From: Pseudomonas sp. MUP55
GTDB lineage: Bacteria; Pseudomonadota; Gammaproteobacteria; Pseudomonadales; Pseudomonadaceae
DNA length: 64,000 nucleotides
Direction of reading: 5' to 3'
Assembly (NCBI RefSeq): GCF_034043515.1
Contig: NZ_CP138214.1
Coordinates: 4,340,001 to 4,404,000, forward strand
The notes under the pieces were generated by a model that was given only the letters and a program-made list of their open reading frames with translations, was not told the DNA's origin and searched no databases. Shown piece by piece: positions 42,341-51,758 of the stretch; positions within the stretch are counted from its first letter, which is position 1, and each line of letters starts with the position of its first letter. Both the position numbers and the translations under genes were made by a program.

Positions 42341-43054
42341 ATGCTTTTTCTGTTACGTATGTTGTTGATGAGCTTGCACTTTATCGTCGCTGGTGTGCTC
42401 GGCGTGCTGGTGGGGATCTGCCGCCCGTTCAATCCGGACAACAGCCGTATCTGTGCCCGCCTGTATGCGCTGCCAGCGATGTGGATCCTGCGCCTGAACG
42501 TGAAGGCCGATGTCGATTCCCTGCGCAACAAGCCCGGCACCTGTGTGGTGATCGCCAACCACCAGTCCAACTATGATCTCTTTGTGCTCGGCACCGTGGT
42601 GCCCTACCGCACGGTGTGCATCGCCAAGAAAAGCCTGAAATGGGTGCCATTGTTCGGCCAGTTGTTCTGGCTGGCCGGCAATGTGTTGATCGACCGCGGC
42701 AATGCGCACAAGGCGCGCCGTGCCATGCTCACCACCACCCGCACCTTGCAGCATGAAGACACCTCCATCTGGGTATTTCCCGAAGGCACGCGCAACCTGG
42801 GCAAAGGTTTGCTGCCGTTCAAAAAGGGCGCGTTCCATATGGCGATTGCCGCCGGTGTGCCGATCGTGCAGGTGTGTGTCAGTAACTACGTCACCCATAT
42901 GCGCCTTAATCGCTGGAACAGTGGGGATGTGCTCATACGCTCGTTGGCGCCGATTCCTACTGTGGGGATGACGGCTGATGACGTTCCGGCCTTGATGCAA
43001 GCGTGTCAGAGACAGATGGACGAATGCATTGCGCAGATGGATCGCCAGCTGTGA
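42341..43054 (+). CDS. plsC: 1-acyl-sn-glycerol-3-phosphate acyltransferase
   Basis: 237 residues. PlsC adds the second acyl chain to make phosphatidic acid at the inner membrane. The HX4D motif NHQSNYD, the glycerol-phosphate-binding FPEGTRN and an N-terminal membrane segment are present. ATG 42341 was chosen; an upstream TTG frame lacks a binding site. Pseudomonads have several PlsC paralogues, so this may be a secondary one. Confidence 0.9.
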   Translation: MLFLLRMLLMSLHFIVAGVLGVLVGICRPFNPDNSRICARLYALPAMWILRLNVKADVDSLRNKPGTCVVIANHQSNYDLFVLGTVVPYRTVCIAKKSLKWVPLFGQLFWLAGNVLIDRGNAHKARRAMLTTTRTLQHEDTSIWVFPEGTRNLGKGLLPFKKGAFHMAIAAGVPIVQVCVSNYVTHMRLNRWNSGDVLIRSLAPIPTVGMTADDVPALMQACQRQMDECIAQMDRQL

Positions 43055-43077
43055 AACGCTTGAACGCTTGAACGCCT

Positions 43078-43187
43078 GCGCCGTGACGGCGCTTGGTCTG
43101 GGGAGCGCGCAGGGCGACGCGGAGCGTCACGGGAGGCATTCCCACGCGGAGCGTGGGAACGATCAACGCAGAGCGTGGGAACGATCA
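43078..43187. repeat. Intergenic palindromic repeat with GCGTGGGAACGATCA units
   Basis: It has two direct copies of GAGCGTGGGAACGATCA, plus TTCCCACGCGGAGCGTGGGAA and GACGC...GCGTC hairpins, a repeat type distinct from the REPINs. Confidence 0.8.
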
Positions 43188-43282
43188 GCCTAAGTAAGCC
43201 CAGCACCACCTTCATCACAACGGAACGCCATTCAGGCTAAGCTGCCCAACATCTGTCCTCTTGATAAGAAGTGATCAGCACC

Positions 43283-44254
43283 ATGGGTAGAGTCGTTGCG
43301 GCCGCCGTCTACAGCGCCGGAAAAAAAGTCACGGATATTACCCTCGATGAAGGCGCGGCCTGGGCCGCCAAACCCAATCACTTTGTGTGGATAGGCCTGG
43401 AAGAACCCAGCGCCCTGGAGCTGAACAACCTGCAGCGCCAGTTCAACCTGCACGAACTGGCGATCGAAGACGCCATGGAAAAACACAGCCGCCCGAAGCT
43501 GGAAACCTTCGGCGACGCGCTGTTTATCGTCACCTACTCACCGGTGCGCGAGAACGGCAAGCTGGAGTTTATCGAAACCCATATCTTCGCCGGCACCGGC
43601 TACATCATCACCGCACGTAACGGGCATTCGGCATCCTACGGCTTTGTGCGCCAGCGCTGTGAGGCGCGGCCGTTGTTGCTGGAGCATGGAGAAGATTTCG
43701 TACTCTATGCCTTGCTGGATTTCGTCACCGAAAACTACCAGCCGGTCAGCGAAGCGATCCACGCCGAGATCGATGAGCTGGAGCGCAACGTGCTGTGCAG
43801 TTCGCTGAACGAGCGTGATATTCAGAACCTTCACGGCCTGCGCCGCGACGTGCTGCGGCTCAAGCGCCATGTGGCGCCGATGGTGGAAATCAGCCAGGAA
43901 TTACAGAAGCTGAGCTTCCCGTTTATCGACAAGAACATGCGCCCGTATTTCCGTGACGTGCAGATCCACGTGACGCGGCAGATGGAAGACCTGACGACCC
44001 TGCGCGACATCGCCAGCCAGACCATCGAGATCGGGGTGTTGCTGGAGGCCTCGCGCCAGAGCGTGGTGCAGCGCAAGTTCGCCGCCTGGGCGGCGATCCT
44101 CGCGTTCCCCACGGCGGTAGCGGGGATTTACGGGATGAATTTCCAGAACATGCCCGAGCTGCAATGGCACTACGGCTATTTTGCGGTGCTCGGGCTGATT
44201 GCGCTGGGCTGCACCAGCCTGTGGGCGAGCTTCAAGCGTTCGGGATGGCTTTAG
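43283..44254 (+). CDS. CorA-family magnesium/cobalt transporter
   Basis: 323 residues. A cytoplasmic N-terminal funnel domain is followed by two C-terminal membrane helices carrying the signature IYGMNFQNMPE between them. It should be a pentameric Mg2+/Co2+ channel of the inner membrane. ATG 43283 (MGRVVAAAV) is preferred to a GTG four codons earlier. It is a second CorA-type protein in the window after the partial zntB. Confidence 0.92.
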   Translation: MGRVVAAAVYSAGKKVTDITLDEGAAWAAKPNHFVWIGLEEPSALELNNLQRQFNLHELAIEDAMEKHSRPKLETFGDALFIVTYSPVRENGKLEFIETHIFAGTGYIITARNGHSASYGFVRQRCEARPLLLEHGEDFVLYALLDFVTENYQPVSEAIHAEIDELERNVLCSSLNERDIQNLHGLRRDVLRLKRHVAPMVEISQELQKLSFPFIDKNMRPYFRDVQIHVTRQMEDLTTLRDIASQTIEIGVLLEASRQSVVQRKFAAWAAILAFPTAVAGIYGMNFQNMPELQWHYGYFAVLGLIALGCTSLWASFKRSGWL

Positions 44255-44963
44255 GCTGGTGCGCCACAAAGCGCATCATCCATTCCGCCACGGTCGCACC
44301 GTGGTGGTCCCGTTCAAGGCTGGCCACGCCGTTGGTGTAGACTTTTTCGCCCAGGGTTGTCTGAAGAATCTCGAGCAGTTCGCGGGAATAGTCGTGAACA
44401 AATTCCGGATGGCCCTGGAAGCACAGCACCTGGTCGCCGATGTGGTACGCCGCGATAGGGCAGAACTCACTCGAGGCGATGACCGTGGCATTTTCCGGCA
44501 AGCTCGTGACTTGGTCCTGATGGCTGATCAACAGCGTCAGTTCCGGTACTTGCGGACTCATCCACGGTGCCGTGGTATCGAGGGTGTAATCATGAATGCC
44601 CATGCCCCAGCCCTGGCTCGCGCGCTCGGTCTTGCCACCGAGCAGCAGCGCCAGCAACTGGTGACCGAAGCAGATACCCAATAACTTGTCGCCACGCTCG
44701 TAGCGCTGCAGTACGTAGGTCTTGAGCGTCTGGATCCAGGGGTCGGTGCCGAACGAGTCGGCCTTGCTGCCGGTGATCAGGTACGCATCAAAGGCTTCGT
44801 CATCCGGCGGATATTCGCCCTGCACCACGTTGTAAACAACGAACTCGGCGGCAATCGGCTGCTTGGCGAACAGGCGCTTGAACATCTGCCCGTAACCTTG
44901 GTACTGATCGATCAAGCCTGGACGCAGGATATCGGTTTCCAGGATGCAGACGCGTAGCGACAT
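44232..44963 (-). CDS. Class I glutamine amidotransferase-like protein
   Basis: A 243-residue stand-alone GATase domain. The nucleophile elbow GICFGHQLLALLLGG holds Cys, and FQGHPEFVHDYSRE holds the catalytic His and Glu. Relatives hydrolyse gamma-glutamyl compounds or act as GMP-synthase-like amidotransferases; no synthase partner is nearby. Its 3' end overlaps the convergent CorA-type gene by 23 bases. Confidence 0.88.
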   Translation of the reverse strand: MSLRVCILETDILRPGLIDQYQGYGQMFKRLFAKQPIAAEFVVYNVVQGEYPPDDEAFDAYLITGSKADSFGTDPWIQTLKTYVLQRYERGDKLLGICFGHQLLALLLGGKTERASQGWGMGIHDYTLDTTAPWMSPQVPELTLLISHQDQVTSLPENATVIASSEFCPIAAYHIGDQVLCFQGHPEFVHDYSRELLEILQTTLGEKVYTNGVASLERDHHGATVAEWMMRFVAHQPKAIPNA

Positions 44964-45025
44964 AAAAAATACCTGACACGGCGATGGGAATATTGAACAC
45001 CCAGAGCGTGCCTTGAAACACCTGT

Positions 45026-45047
45026 TCAAAGCAAGCCCCTCCCACGT
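45026..45047. repeat. Solitary REP fragment
   Basis: GCAAGCCCCTCCCACGTT matches one REPIN arm with no partner. It lies 6 bases from the stop of the beta-oxidation gene. Confidence 0.7.
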
Positions 45048-45052
45048 TCCGA

Positions 45053-47200
45053 TCAGCGGAACGTCTCGCCCTGGGCGGCCTTCTCCAGCAACAGCGCCGG
45101 CGGCGTGAACCGCTCGCCATATTCGTCGGCCAGGTAGCGCGCCCGAGCGATAAAGTCGTTCAAGCCGTACTGGTTGATAAACTGCAACGCGCCGCCACTC
45201 CACGCCGCAAAGCCAATGCCGAAGATCGAACCGATATTGGCGTCGGCTGTGGACATCAGCACCCCGTCCTCCACGCAACGCACGGTTTCGATCGCCTGGA
45301 TAAACAGCAAGCGGTCGCGCACGTCCTGGGGCGAAATCTGTTTACCGGGCTGCTCGAACCGCACCTTGAGTTCCGGCCACAGGTGCTTCTGGGCGCCTGC
45401 TGGGTAGTCATAAAACCCGCCACCCGCGGCCTTGCCCATGCGTTTGTAGTCGTTGACCAACAGCTCGATCACCGCCGTTGCCGGGTGGGTCGGTGCCACC
45501 TTGCCTTGCGCCTGCAGGTCCTTGGCGGTTTGCTGGCGGATATGGCTCATGAGGCTCAGGGATACTTCATCGGACACCGCCAGGGGCCCTACCGGCATAC
45601 CGGCCTTGCGCGCCTCGGTCTCGATCATCGGCGCAGCCACGCCTTCGCCAAGCATGGCGATGCCTTCGCTGGTGAAGGTGCCGAACACCCGCGAGGTGAA
45701 AAAGCCGCGGCTGTCGTTGACCACGATCGGGGTTTTCTTGATCTGCAGTACGAAGTCGAAACCTCGCGCCAGGGTTTCGTCGCGGGTGTGAGCGCCCTTG
45801 ATGATTTCCACCAGCGGCATCTTGTCCACCGGGCTGAAGAAATGCAGGCCAATAAATGCGCCGGGGTCGGGCACTGCCGTCGCCAATCCGCTGATGGGTA
45901 AGGTCGAGGTGTTGGAGGCAATCACCGCGTCTGCCCCGACCACGCGTTGCGCGGCGGCGGTGACGCGGGCCTTGAGTTCACGGTCTTCGAACACCGCTTC
46001 GATCACCAGATCACAGCCAGCCAAATCGGCGTCATCCTGTGTGGGATGGATCCGCGCCAAGGTGGTTTCGCGCTGTTCGGCGGTCAATTGCCCACGGCTG
46101 ACCTTTTTGTCCAGCAACGCGGCCGAATGGGCCTTGCCCTTCTCGGCCGCCGCCAGGTTGATGTCCTTGAGCACCACATCGATACCCGCACAGGCGCTGA
46201 CATAGGCAATGCCCGCGCCCATCATGCCGGCCCCCAGCACGCCGACCCTGCGCGTCACATAAGGTGCAAAACCCTGCGGTCGCGAACGGCCGGCATTGAT
46301 TTCGTTGAGCTGGAACCAGAACGTGCCGATCATGTTTTTCGCCACTTGGCCGGTCACCAACTCGGTGAAGTAGCGGGTTTCGATCAGGTGCGCGGTGTCG
46401 AAATCCACTTGGGCGCCTTCCACCGCAGCGCAGAGGATTTTCTCCGGCGCAGGGAAACAGCCATGGGTCTTGCTGCGCAGGATCGACGGCGCGATGGCAA
46501 GCATCTGCGCGACTTTGGGGTTTGACGGCGTGCCGCCGGGAATCTGGTAGCCCTTGTTGTCCCACGGCTGCGTGGCCTGCGGATGGGCGAGAATCCAGGC
46601 GCGTGACTTGGCCAGCAGCTCATCGCGATCTGCCGCCACTTCATCGATCAAGCCCGCCTGCAGTGCCTGCGCAGGTCGTAGTTTCTTGCCTTCGAGCAGG
46701 TACGGCAGGGCTTTTTCCAGGCCCAGCAGGCGCACCATGCGCACCACCCCGCCGCCGCCCGGCAACAGGCCCAGGGTGACTTCCGGCAAACCGAGCTGCA
46801 CGGACTTGTCGTCCAGCGCGACCCGGTGATGACAGGCCAGGCAAATTTCCCAGCCACCGCCCAGGGCCGCGCCATTGATCGCAGCCACCACCGGTTTGCC
46901 GAGGGTTTCCAAACGGCGCAGCTGGGCTTTGAGCACGCCGACACCGTCGTAGAAATCCCTGGCATAGGCTTGGTCGACCTGGATCAACTCATTGAGGTCA
47001 CCACCGGCAAAAAACGTCTTCTTTGCCGAGGTGATGATCACCCCGGCCAGGCTGTCCTTTTCCGCCTCCAGGCGCGTGACGGTGGCCCCCATGGCCTCAC
47101 GGTACGCAGCGTTCATGGTGTTGGCGCTTTGGCCGGGCATGTCCAGGGTCAGCACCACGATCTGGTCCTGGCCCTTTTCGTAACGAATGGCGTCAGTCAT
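45053..47200 (-). CDS. Multifunctional fatty-acid beta-oxidation enzyme (hydratase/3-hydroxyacyl-CoA dehydrogenase)
   Basis: 715 residues in the FadB/FadJ layout. The N-terminal crotonase domain (to about 190) includes INGAALGGGWEICLACHHR. The NAD-binding dehydrogenase domain from about 310 starts VGVLGAGMMGAGIAYVSA and has SNTSTLPIS and GLHFFSPVDKM. Two C-terminal dehydrogenase domains follow. It performs hydration and oxidation of enoyl-CoA. The thiolase gene lies 16 bases upstream on the same strand, completing the cycle. Because of this order and length it is more like FadJ than FadB. Confidence 0.92.
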   Translation of the reverse strand: MTDAIRYEKGQDQIVVLTLDMPGQSANTMNAAYREAMGATVTRLEAEKDSLAGVIITSAKKTFFAGGDLNELIQVDQAYARDFYDGVGVLKAQLRRLETLGKPVVAAINGAALGGGWEICLACHHRVALDDKSVQLGLPEVTLGLLPGGGGVVRMVRLLGLEKALPYLLEGKKLRPAQALQAGLIDEVAADRDELLAKSRAWILAHPQATQPWDNKGYQIPGGTPSNPKVAQMLAIAPSILRSKTHGCFPAPEKILCAAVEGAQVDFDTAHLIETRYFTELVTGQVAKNMIGTFWFQLNEINAGRSRPQGFAPYVTRRVGVLGAGMMGAGIAYVSACAGIDVVLKDINLAAAEKGKAHSAALLDKKVSRGQLTAEQRETTLARIHPTQDDADLAGCDLVIEAVFEDRELKARVTAAAQRVVGADAVIASNTSTLPISGLATAVPDPGAFIGLHFFSPVDKMPLVEIIKGAHTRDETLARGFDFVLQIKKTPIVVNDSRGFFTSRVFGTFTSEGIAMLGEGVAAPMIETEARKAGMPVGPLAVSDEVSLSLMSHIRQQTAKDLQAQGKVAPTHPATAVIELLVNDYKRMGKAAGGGFYDYPAGAQKHLWPELKVRFEQPGKQISPQDVRDRLLFIQAIETVRCVEDGVLMSTADANIGSIFGIGFAAWSGGALQFINQYGLNDFIARARYLADEYGERFTPPALLLEKAAQGETFR

Positions 47201-47216
47201 GACAGTTTCCTTGGGC

Positions 47217-48422
47217 TCAGAGGCGTTCGATGATGGTGGCGATGCCCATGCCACCGCCCACACACAGAGTGGCCAGGCCGTAGCGCTGCTGGCGCACCTC
47301 CAGCTCATCAAGCAAGGTGCCGAGAATCGCGCAGCCGGTGGCGCCCAAGGGGTGGCCCATGGCGATCGAGCCGCCATTGACATTGACGCGGGCGGCGTCG
47401 ATGCCCATGTCCTTGATGAATTTGAGAACCACCGACGCGAAGGCTTCATTGACCTCGAACAGGTCGATGTCCTCGACACGCAGACCCGCCTTGGCCAACG
47501 CCTTGCGCGTGGCGGGTGCAGGGCCGGTCAGCATTATGGTGGGATCGGTGCTGGTCACCGCCGTGGCAACAATGCGCGCTCGCGGCTGCAAGCCAAGTTC
47601 GCGTCCTTTGGCCTCGGAGCCGATAAGCATCAAGGCAGCGCCGTCGACAATGCCGGAACTGTTGCCCGGTGTGTGCACATGCTGGATGCGTTCCACCTGG
47701 CTGTAGACCCGCAATGCGGTGGCGTCGAAACCCATCTGGCCGATCATTTCGAAACTCGGCTTGAGCTTGCCAAGGCCTTCGAGGGTGGACTCGCCACGGA
47801 TAAATTCGTCATGGTCCAGCAGCACAATGCCGTTCTGGTCCTGCACCGCAATCAGCGATTTGTTGAAGGAACCGTCTGCGCGTGCCCTGGCGGCTTTCTG
47901 CTGGGACTGTAGGGCAAAGGTGTCCACGTCCTGGCGCGTGAAGCCTTCCAGCGTTGCGATCAAGTCGGCACCAATACCCTGAGGGGTGAAGTGGCTGTGC
48001 AGGTTGGTTTGCGGGTCGAGCACCCAGGCGCCGCCGTCACTGCCCATCGGCACGCGGGACATGGACTCGACCCCGCCGACCACCACCAGGTCCTCAAAAC
48101 CGGAACGCACTTTCATCGCCCCGAGGTTGACCGCCTCTAGGCCCGAGGCGCAGAAGCGGTTGATTTGCACGCCGGCAACGCAGGTGTCCCAGTCCGCTAC
48201 CAGCGCAGCGGTCTTGGCAATATCGGCGCCTTGGTCGCCCACCGGGGTGACGCAACCCAGGACAATGTCATCCACCTGGCGCGTGTCGAGGTCGTTGCGG
48301 CGCGCCAGCGCTGTGAGCAAACCGGCGACCAGGTTCACCGGCTTGACGCTGTACAGCGCGCCGTCGGCCTTGCCCTTGCCCCGGGGCGTGCGTATCGCGT
48401 CAAAGATCAAAGCTTGGGTCAT
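47217..48422 (-). CDS. Acetyl-CoA C-acyltransferase (beta-oxidation thiolase)
   Basis: 401 residues. [12 protein letters not shown] holds the acyl-accepting Cys (about residue 90), [17 protein letters not shown] the catalytic His, and [13 protein letters not shown] the second Cys. It cleaves 3-ketoacyl-CoA. It is the first gene of a two-gene operon with the multifunctional enzyme. Confidence 0.93.
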   Translation of the reverse strand: MTQALIFDAIRTPRGKGKADGALYSVKPVNLVAGLLTALARRNDLDTRQVDDIVLGCVTPVGDQGADIAKTAALVADWDTCVAGVQINRFCASGLEAVNLGAMKVRSGFEDLVVVGGVESMSRVPMGSDGGAWVLDPQTNLHSHFTPQGIGADLIATLEGFTRQDVDTFALQSQQKAARARADGSFNKSLIAVQDQNGIVLLDHDEFIRGESTLEGLGKLKPSFEMIGQMGFDATALRVYSQVERIQHVHTPGNSSGIVDGAALMLIGSEAKGRELGLQPRARIVATAVTSTDPTIMLTGPAPATRKALAKAGLRVEDIDLFEVNEAFASVVLKFIKDMGIDAARVNVNGGSIAMGHPLGATGCAILGTLLDELEVRQQRYGLATLCVGGGMGIATIIERL

Positions 48423-48811
48423 GATGTCCTCGAGCCACAGTCGATGTATGCCCCTACCTTAAGCCCGATTGACACGGTTTCAATGACGGATGCGCTCATT
48501 GCTTTTGACCCCCTCGCTCGGACGAACGGTAGGTAGCTATGGGAAACCTCGGGTTAATCGTTTTAGCTGTCTAGCCTTGGGCTTGGCGGCAAGATGGCAC
48601 TAAGCCTCATACCGTTTTAAGCACAAAAAGCCCTTAGCTGATATGAAATGGATCTATGCGGCGAAGAACGAGGGCTCTAAGGTTGAATCAGTAAGAAGTT
48701 GCTGCCGGGTTTTGCTGGAGCAGCTGTAGGAAAAGTGTCACGTCGGATTGCGATACTGGACTAACCGGCACGCATTTGACGCTCAGGAATAACAACAAAA
48801 GGCAGTCAGCC
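48423..48811. other. Intergenic region upstream of the thiolase operon
   Basis: 389 bases with no recognisable gene. A GAAAC-CTCG-GGTTA segment near 48544 only partly resembles a PsrA site and is not called. It must hold the promoter of the thiolase operon. Confidence 0.4.
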
Positions 48812-48907
48812 ATGTTCAAACATTCGAAAGTACGTCAGGCGGGACTTATTCTGTTCGCCACCACACTGATTCTGATCCTGCCCAATTTAACCAAGGTTAT
48901 TGGGTGA
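48812..48907 (+). CDS. Putative 31-residue single-pass membrane peptide
   Basis: The reading frame starts MFKHSKVRQAG, continues with a hydrophobic stretch (LILFATTLILILP), and ends LTKVIG. A basic N-terminus followed by one membrane helix is the usual build of bacterial small membrane proteins. AAGG lies about ten bases before the ATG. No function is known; coding status rests on composition and position in otherwise empty sequence. Confidence 0.5.
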   Translation: MFKHSKVRQAGLILFATTLILILPNLTKVIG

Positions 48908-49066
48908 CGGGTCGAGCCACCTATCCTGTGCACACACAGCATCGGGACTGCAGCTTTTGGCAGCACCTGCCGGGACATTGCGTATAGCGGTCTTGTTGCA
49001 GGGGCTGTCTTTTTACGTGCAGATTTGCGCTATGGTGACTTCCCGTCAACTTGAAACGGCCCGCCC

Positions 49067-49876
49067 TTGAAACCGATCCTCGCCTTGTTTGCCCTGCTCC
49101 TGGCCCTTCCCGTTTCTGCGGCGCAACTGACCATCGAGCTGGACCATACCAGCAAGACCTGGCAGACCGCAGACTTGCTCAAGCACCCGGAGGCGCAGAC
49201 GGTGCAAATCGTCGATGACGTTTCCTACAAGTGCAACATGACCTATCGCGCGGTGCCCTTGGCGACTCTCCTATCGGGCCTTAACCCCGCAAGCCATCTG
49301 CAGGCAGTCGCCCTTGACGGCTTTGCCGCTGAACTCGCCGCTGCGCCATTGCTGGAGAAAACCGGGGCTCGCGCCTGGCTGGCGGTGGAGGACCCGGCCC
49401 ATCCATGGCCGCCGTTGGGGGATGGCAAACCGAGCGCGGGGCCGTTCTATCTGGTGTGGACCGACCCGCAAGCCGGGCATATCAGTCCGGAACAGTGGCC
49501 CTTCCAGATTTCCGGTATCAAGCAACTGCAGACGGTGGCGGAGCGTTTTCCGGCGTTGCTGCCCGACCCGCAGTTAGCGGCAAACGATCCGATCAACCAG
49601 GGCTTTGCGCTGTTTCAGAAAAACTGCCTGGCCTGCCACCGCCTCAATGGTGCAGGCGATGCGCAGTTCGGGCCGGACTTGAATATTCCCTACAGCCCCA
49701 CCGAGTATTTCGGCGGTGATTTCCTCAAGCGTTATATCCGTGACCCGCAGAGCCTGAGGCATTGGCCGCAGGCGAAGATGCCGGCGTTTGCGGCCAGTGT
49801 GTTGCCGGATAATGAGCTGGAATTGCTGGTGGGGTATCTGAAGCACATGGCGGGTCGCAAGCAACCACAACCGTGA
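49067..49876 (+). CDS. Periplasmic cytochrome c with N-terminal oxidoreductase-like domain
   Basis: 269 residues. A signal peptide (about 1-19, ending PVSAAQ) is followed by a domain of roughly 150 residues resembling molybdopterin-oxidoreductase-associated folds, then a class I cytochrome c domain with CLACH (heme Cys/His, about residues 187-191) and a Met-containing AKMPAF segment for the axial ligand. A TTG start at 49067 is used because it is the only one giving a normal signal peptide. The redox partner is unknown. Confidence 0.82.
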   Translation: MKPILALFALLLALPVSAAQLTIELDHTSKTWQTADLLKHPEAQTVQIVDDVSYKCNMTYRAVPLATLLSGLNPASHLQAVALDGFAAELAAAPLLEKTGARAWLAVEDPAHPWPPLGDGKPSAGPFYLVWTDPQAGHISPEQWPFQISGIKQLQTVAERFPALLPDPQLAANDPINQGFALFQKNCLACHRLNGAGDAQFGPDLNIPYSPTEYFGGDFLKRYIRDPQSLRHWPQAKMPAFAASVLPDNELELLVGYLKHMAGRKQPQP

Positions 49877-49894
49877 GCATGGCGCAGTTAAAAA

Positions 49895-49982
49895 TGTGGG
49901 AGGGGGCTTGCCCCCGATAGCAGTGGGTCAGCCAGTCATTTGTAGCTGACACAACGCTATCGGGGGCAAGCCCCCTCCCATA
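49895..49982. repeat. REPIN between convergent genes
   Basis: Paired REP arms with a GATAGCAGTGGG inner start. The last arm has one mismatch (CCCATA). Confidence 0.9.
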
Positions 49983-50004
49983 TTTAAATGCAGTCAGTTT
50001 CGGA

Positions 50005-50808
50005 TTACTGCTGTTGGATAGAAATCAGCGGGGTCGGTGCGACAGACACCTTCGCATGCATCTGCTCATGCCCGCCCCCACGGCGCATGCCCCGCACCGG
50101 GCAGGCATCCAGGTAGTCCAGGCCCACGGCGAGCTTCAAGTGCCGCTCCGGCCGGGTCAATTGGTTGGTCACGTCGAAACTGTACCAGGCGTCATCCAGC
50201 CAGGCTTCTGCCCAGGCATGGCTGGCCAGGTGCGCGCTGTCTTCGGTGTACAAATACCCGGATACGTAGCGCGCAGGAATCCCCAGGCTACGCGCGCAGG
50301 CCAGGAACACATGGGTGTGGTCCTGGCATACCCCCGCGCGGCCGGCGAAGGCCTCGCCAGCGCAGGTGTCGACCTGAGTGACACCCGGCGCGTAGACCAT
50401 CGACTGGTTCAGCGCATGCATCAGGTCGATCAGGGCCGTGCGGTCACGACGCTGATGGCAGTGTTGCCGGGCAAAATCCCGCAGGGCTTCGTCAGGCTCG
50501 GTCAGGCGCGTGCAGCGCAGGAACGGCAAGGCGGACTGGCTCTCATGCTCAGCCTCACGCAATTCGTCGATATCCACCTGGCCACGGGCGCCGATGATGA
50601 TGGCGTCGTGCGGTTCATCCAGCGTCAGCACGTGCAGGATGTTGCCGAAGGGATCCACTTGCGCACGCACTGGGCGCGGCAGCTCAAGCTGCCAGCTCAG
50701 CACATGCTGGCGCTCACTCTCCTGGGGGGTGAGACGCAGGTATTGGATGCTGGCGCGCACCTGATCTTCGTAGCGGTAGGTGGTTTCGTGGCTGATGGAA
50801 AGTCTCAT
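50005..50808 (-). CDS. Transglutaminase-like cysteine protease family protein
   Basis: 267 residues. The catalytic triad of the transglutaminase fold is complete: Cys161 in AGVCQDHTHV, His197 in SHAWAEAWL, Asp212 in SFDVTN. An N-terminal beta domain precedes it. It overlaps the alpha-E gene by four bases (ATGA) in an operon with a circularly permuted ATP-grasp protein. The trio is widespread in bacteria and is thought to make and process a peptide, with no product known to me. Confidence 0.9.
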   Translation of the reverse strand: MRLSISHETTYRYEDQVRASIQYLRLTPQESERQHVLSWQLELPRPVRAQVDPFGNILHVLTLDEPHDAIIIGARGQVDIDELREAEHESQSALPFLRCTRLTEPDEALRDFARQHCHQRRDRTALIDLMHALNQSMVYAPGVTQVDTCAGEAFAGRAGVCQDHTHVFLACARSLGIPARYVSGYLYTEDSAHLASHAWAEAWLDDAWYSFDVTNQLTRPERHLKLAVGLDYLDACPVRGMRRGGGHEQMHAKVSVAPTPLISIQQQ

Positions 50809-51755
50809 GCCGCCTCCAGGTAGGAACTGTAGATGGCGTCGCCCAACTGGCGGACCAAGGGGATAAAGTCGGTCAGCCAGACGTGCAGGCCTTCCTCAAG
50901 AATTTCATCGATGGCGGTAAAGCGCAGGCGCGCGTCCATCTCGGCGGCCAGGCGCTGGGCCGGACGACCGTTGAGGCCGGACAGGCTGGCGAGGATCTGG
51001 TCGATCTCTTCGCTGCAAGCCCGTAGCGAGCGCGGAACATCCGCGCGCAGCAGCAGCAGTTCGGCGACTTGCCGGGCGCCCGGAGCGTCGCGATAAATTT
51101 CGGTATAGGCCTCGAACGACGACAATGCCCTCAGCAACGCACTCCATTGGTAGTACGCATGCGCCGTGCCATCGCTGACCGTCGCAGCCTGGTCGCCGGC
51201 CATTTCGTAACGCGCGTCGAGCAGGCGCAGGGTGTTATCGGCGCGCTCGATGAAGGTACCCAGGCGGATAAAGCGAAACGCATCGTTGCGCATGATGGTG
51301 CCGTAGGTGGCGCCGCGAAACAGGTGCGAGCGCTCTTTGACCCATTCGCAAAACCGGCTCATGCCGTAGCGGCTCAAGCCTTGCTGGGCGATTTCGCGAA
51401 TATCCAGCCAGGTGGCGTTGATGTTTTCCCACATGTCGGCGGTAATTCGCCCACGCACCGCATGGGCGCTGGCTCGCGCAGAGCCAAGGCAACTGTAGAT
51501 GCTGGCCGGGTTGGCTGCGTCGAGAGCGAAAAAGTGCAGCAGGCGTTCGGCGTGCAGTTCACCGTGACGCTCGTGGTAGTCGTCCAGGGTGCCGGTGATC
51601 AATAGCGGCATGGCCAATTCGTGCAGGCCGTCGCCGCGTCCGTCCTGGGGCATCAGCGACAGCGAATAGCTGACATCGAGCATGCGCGCCAGGTTTTCGG
51701 CGCGCTCCAGGTAGCGCGACATCCAGTACAAATCCGAGGCAGTTCTACTCAACAT
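50805..51755 (-). CDS. Alpha-E domain protein
   Basis: A 316-residue all-helical alpha-E (DUF403) protein. It starts MLSRTASDLYWMSRYLERAENLARMLD in the manner of the family. No enzymatic motif is evident, and its role in the ATP-grasp/transglutaminase system is unknown. It starts 3 bases after the ATP-grasp stop. Confidence 0.9.
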   Translation of the reverse strand: MLSRTASDLYWMSRYLERAENLARMLDVSYSLSLMPQDGRGDGLHELAMPLLITGTLDDYHERHGELHAERLLHFFALDAANPASIYSCLGSARASAHAVRGRITADMWENINATWLDIREIAQQGLSRYGMSRFCEWVKERSHLFRGATYGTIMRNDAFRFIRLGTFIERADNTLRLLDARYEMAGDQAATVSDGTAHAYYQWSALLRALSSFEAYTEIYRDAPGARQVAELLLLRADVPRSLRACSEEIDQILASLSGLNGRPAQRLAAEMDARLRFTAIDEILEEGLHVWLTDFIPLVRQLGDAIYSSYLEAA

Positions 51756-51758
51756 AAG

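Noticed and set aside
48544..48560. GAAAC-CTCG-GGTTA as a PsrA site upstream of the thiolase operon
   Set aside because: The second half-site does not match GTTT(G/C); only the site at 61990 fits the consensus.
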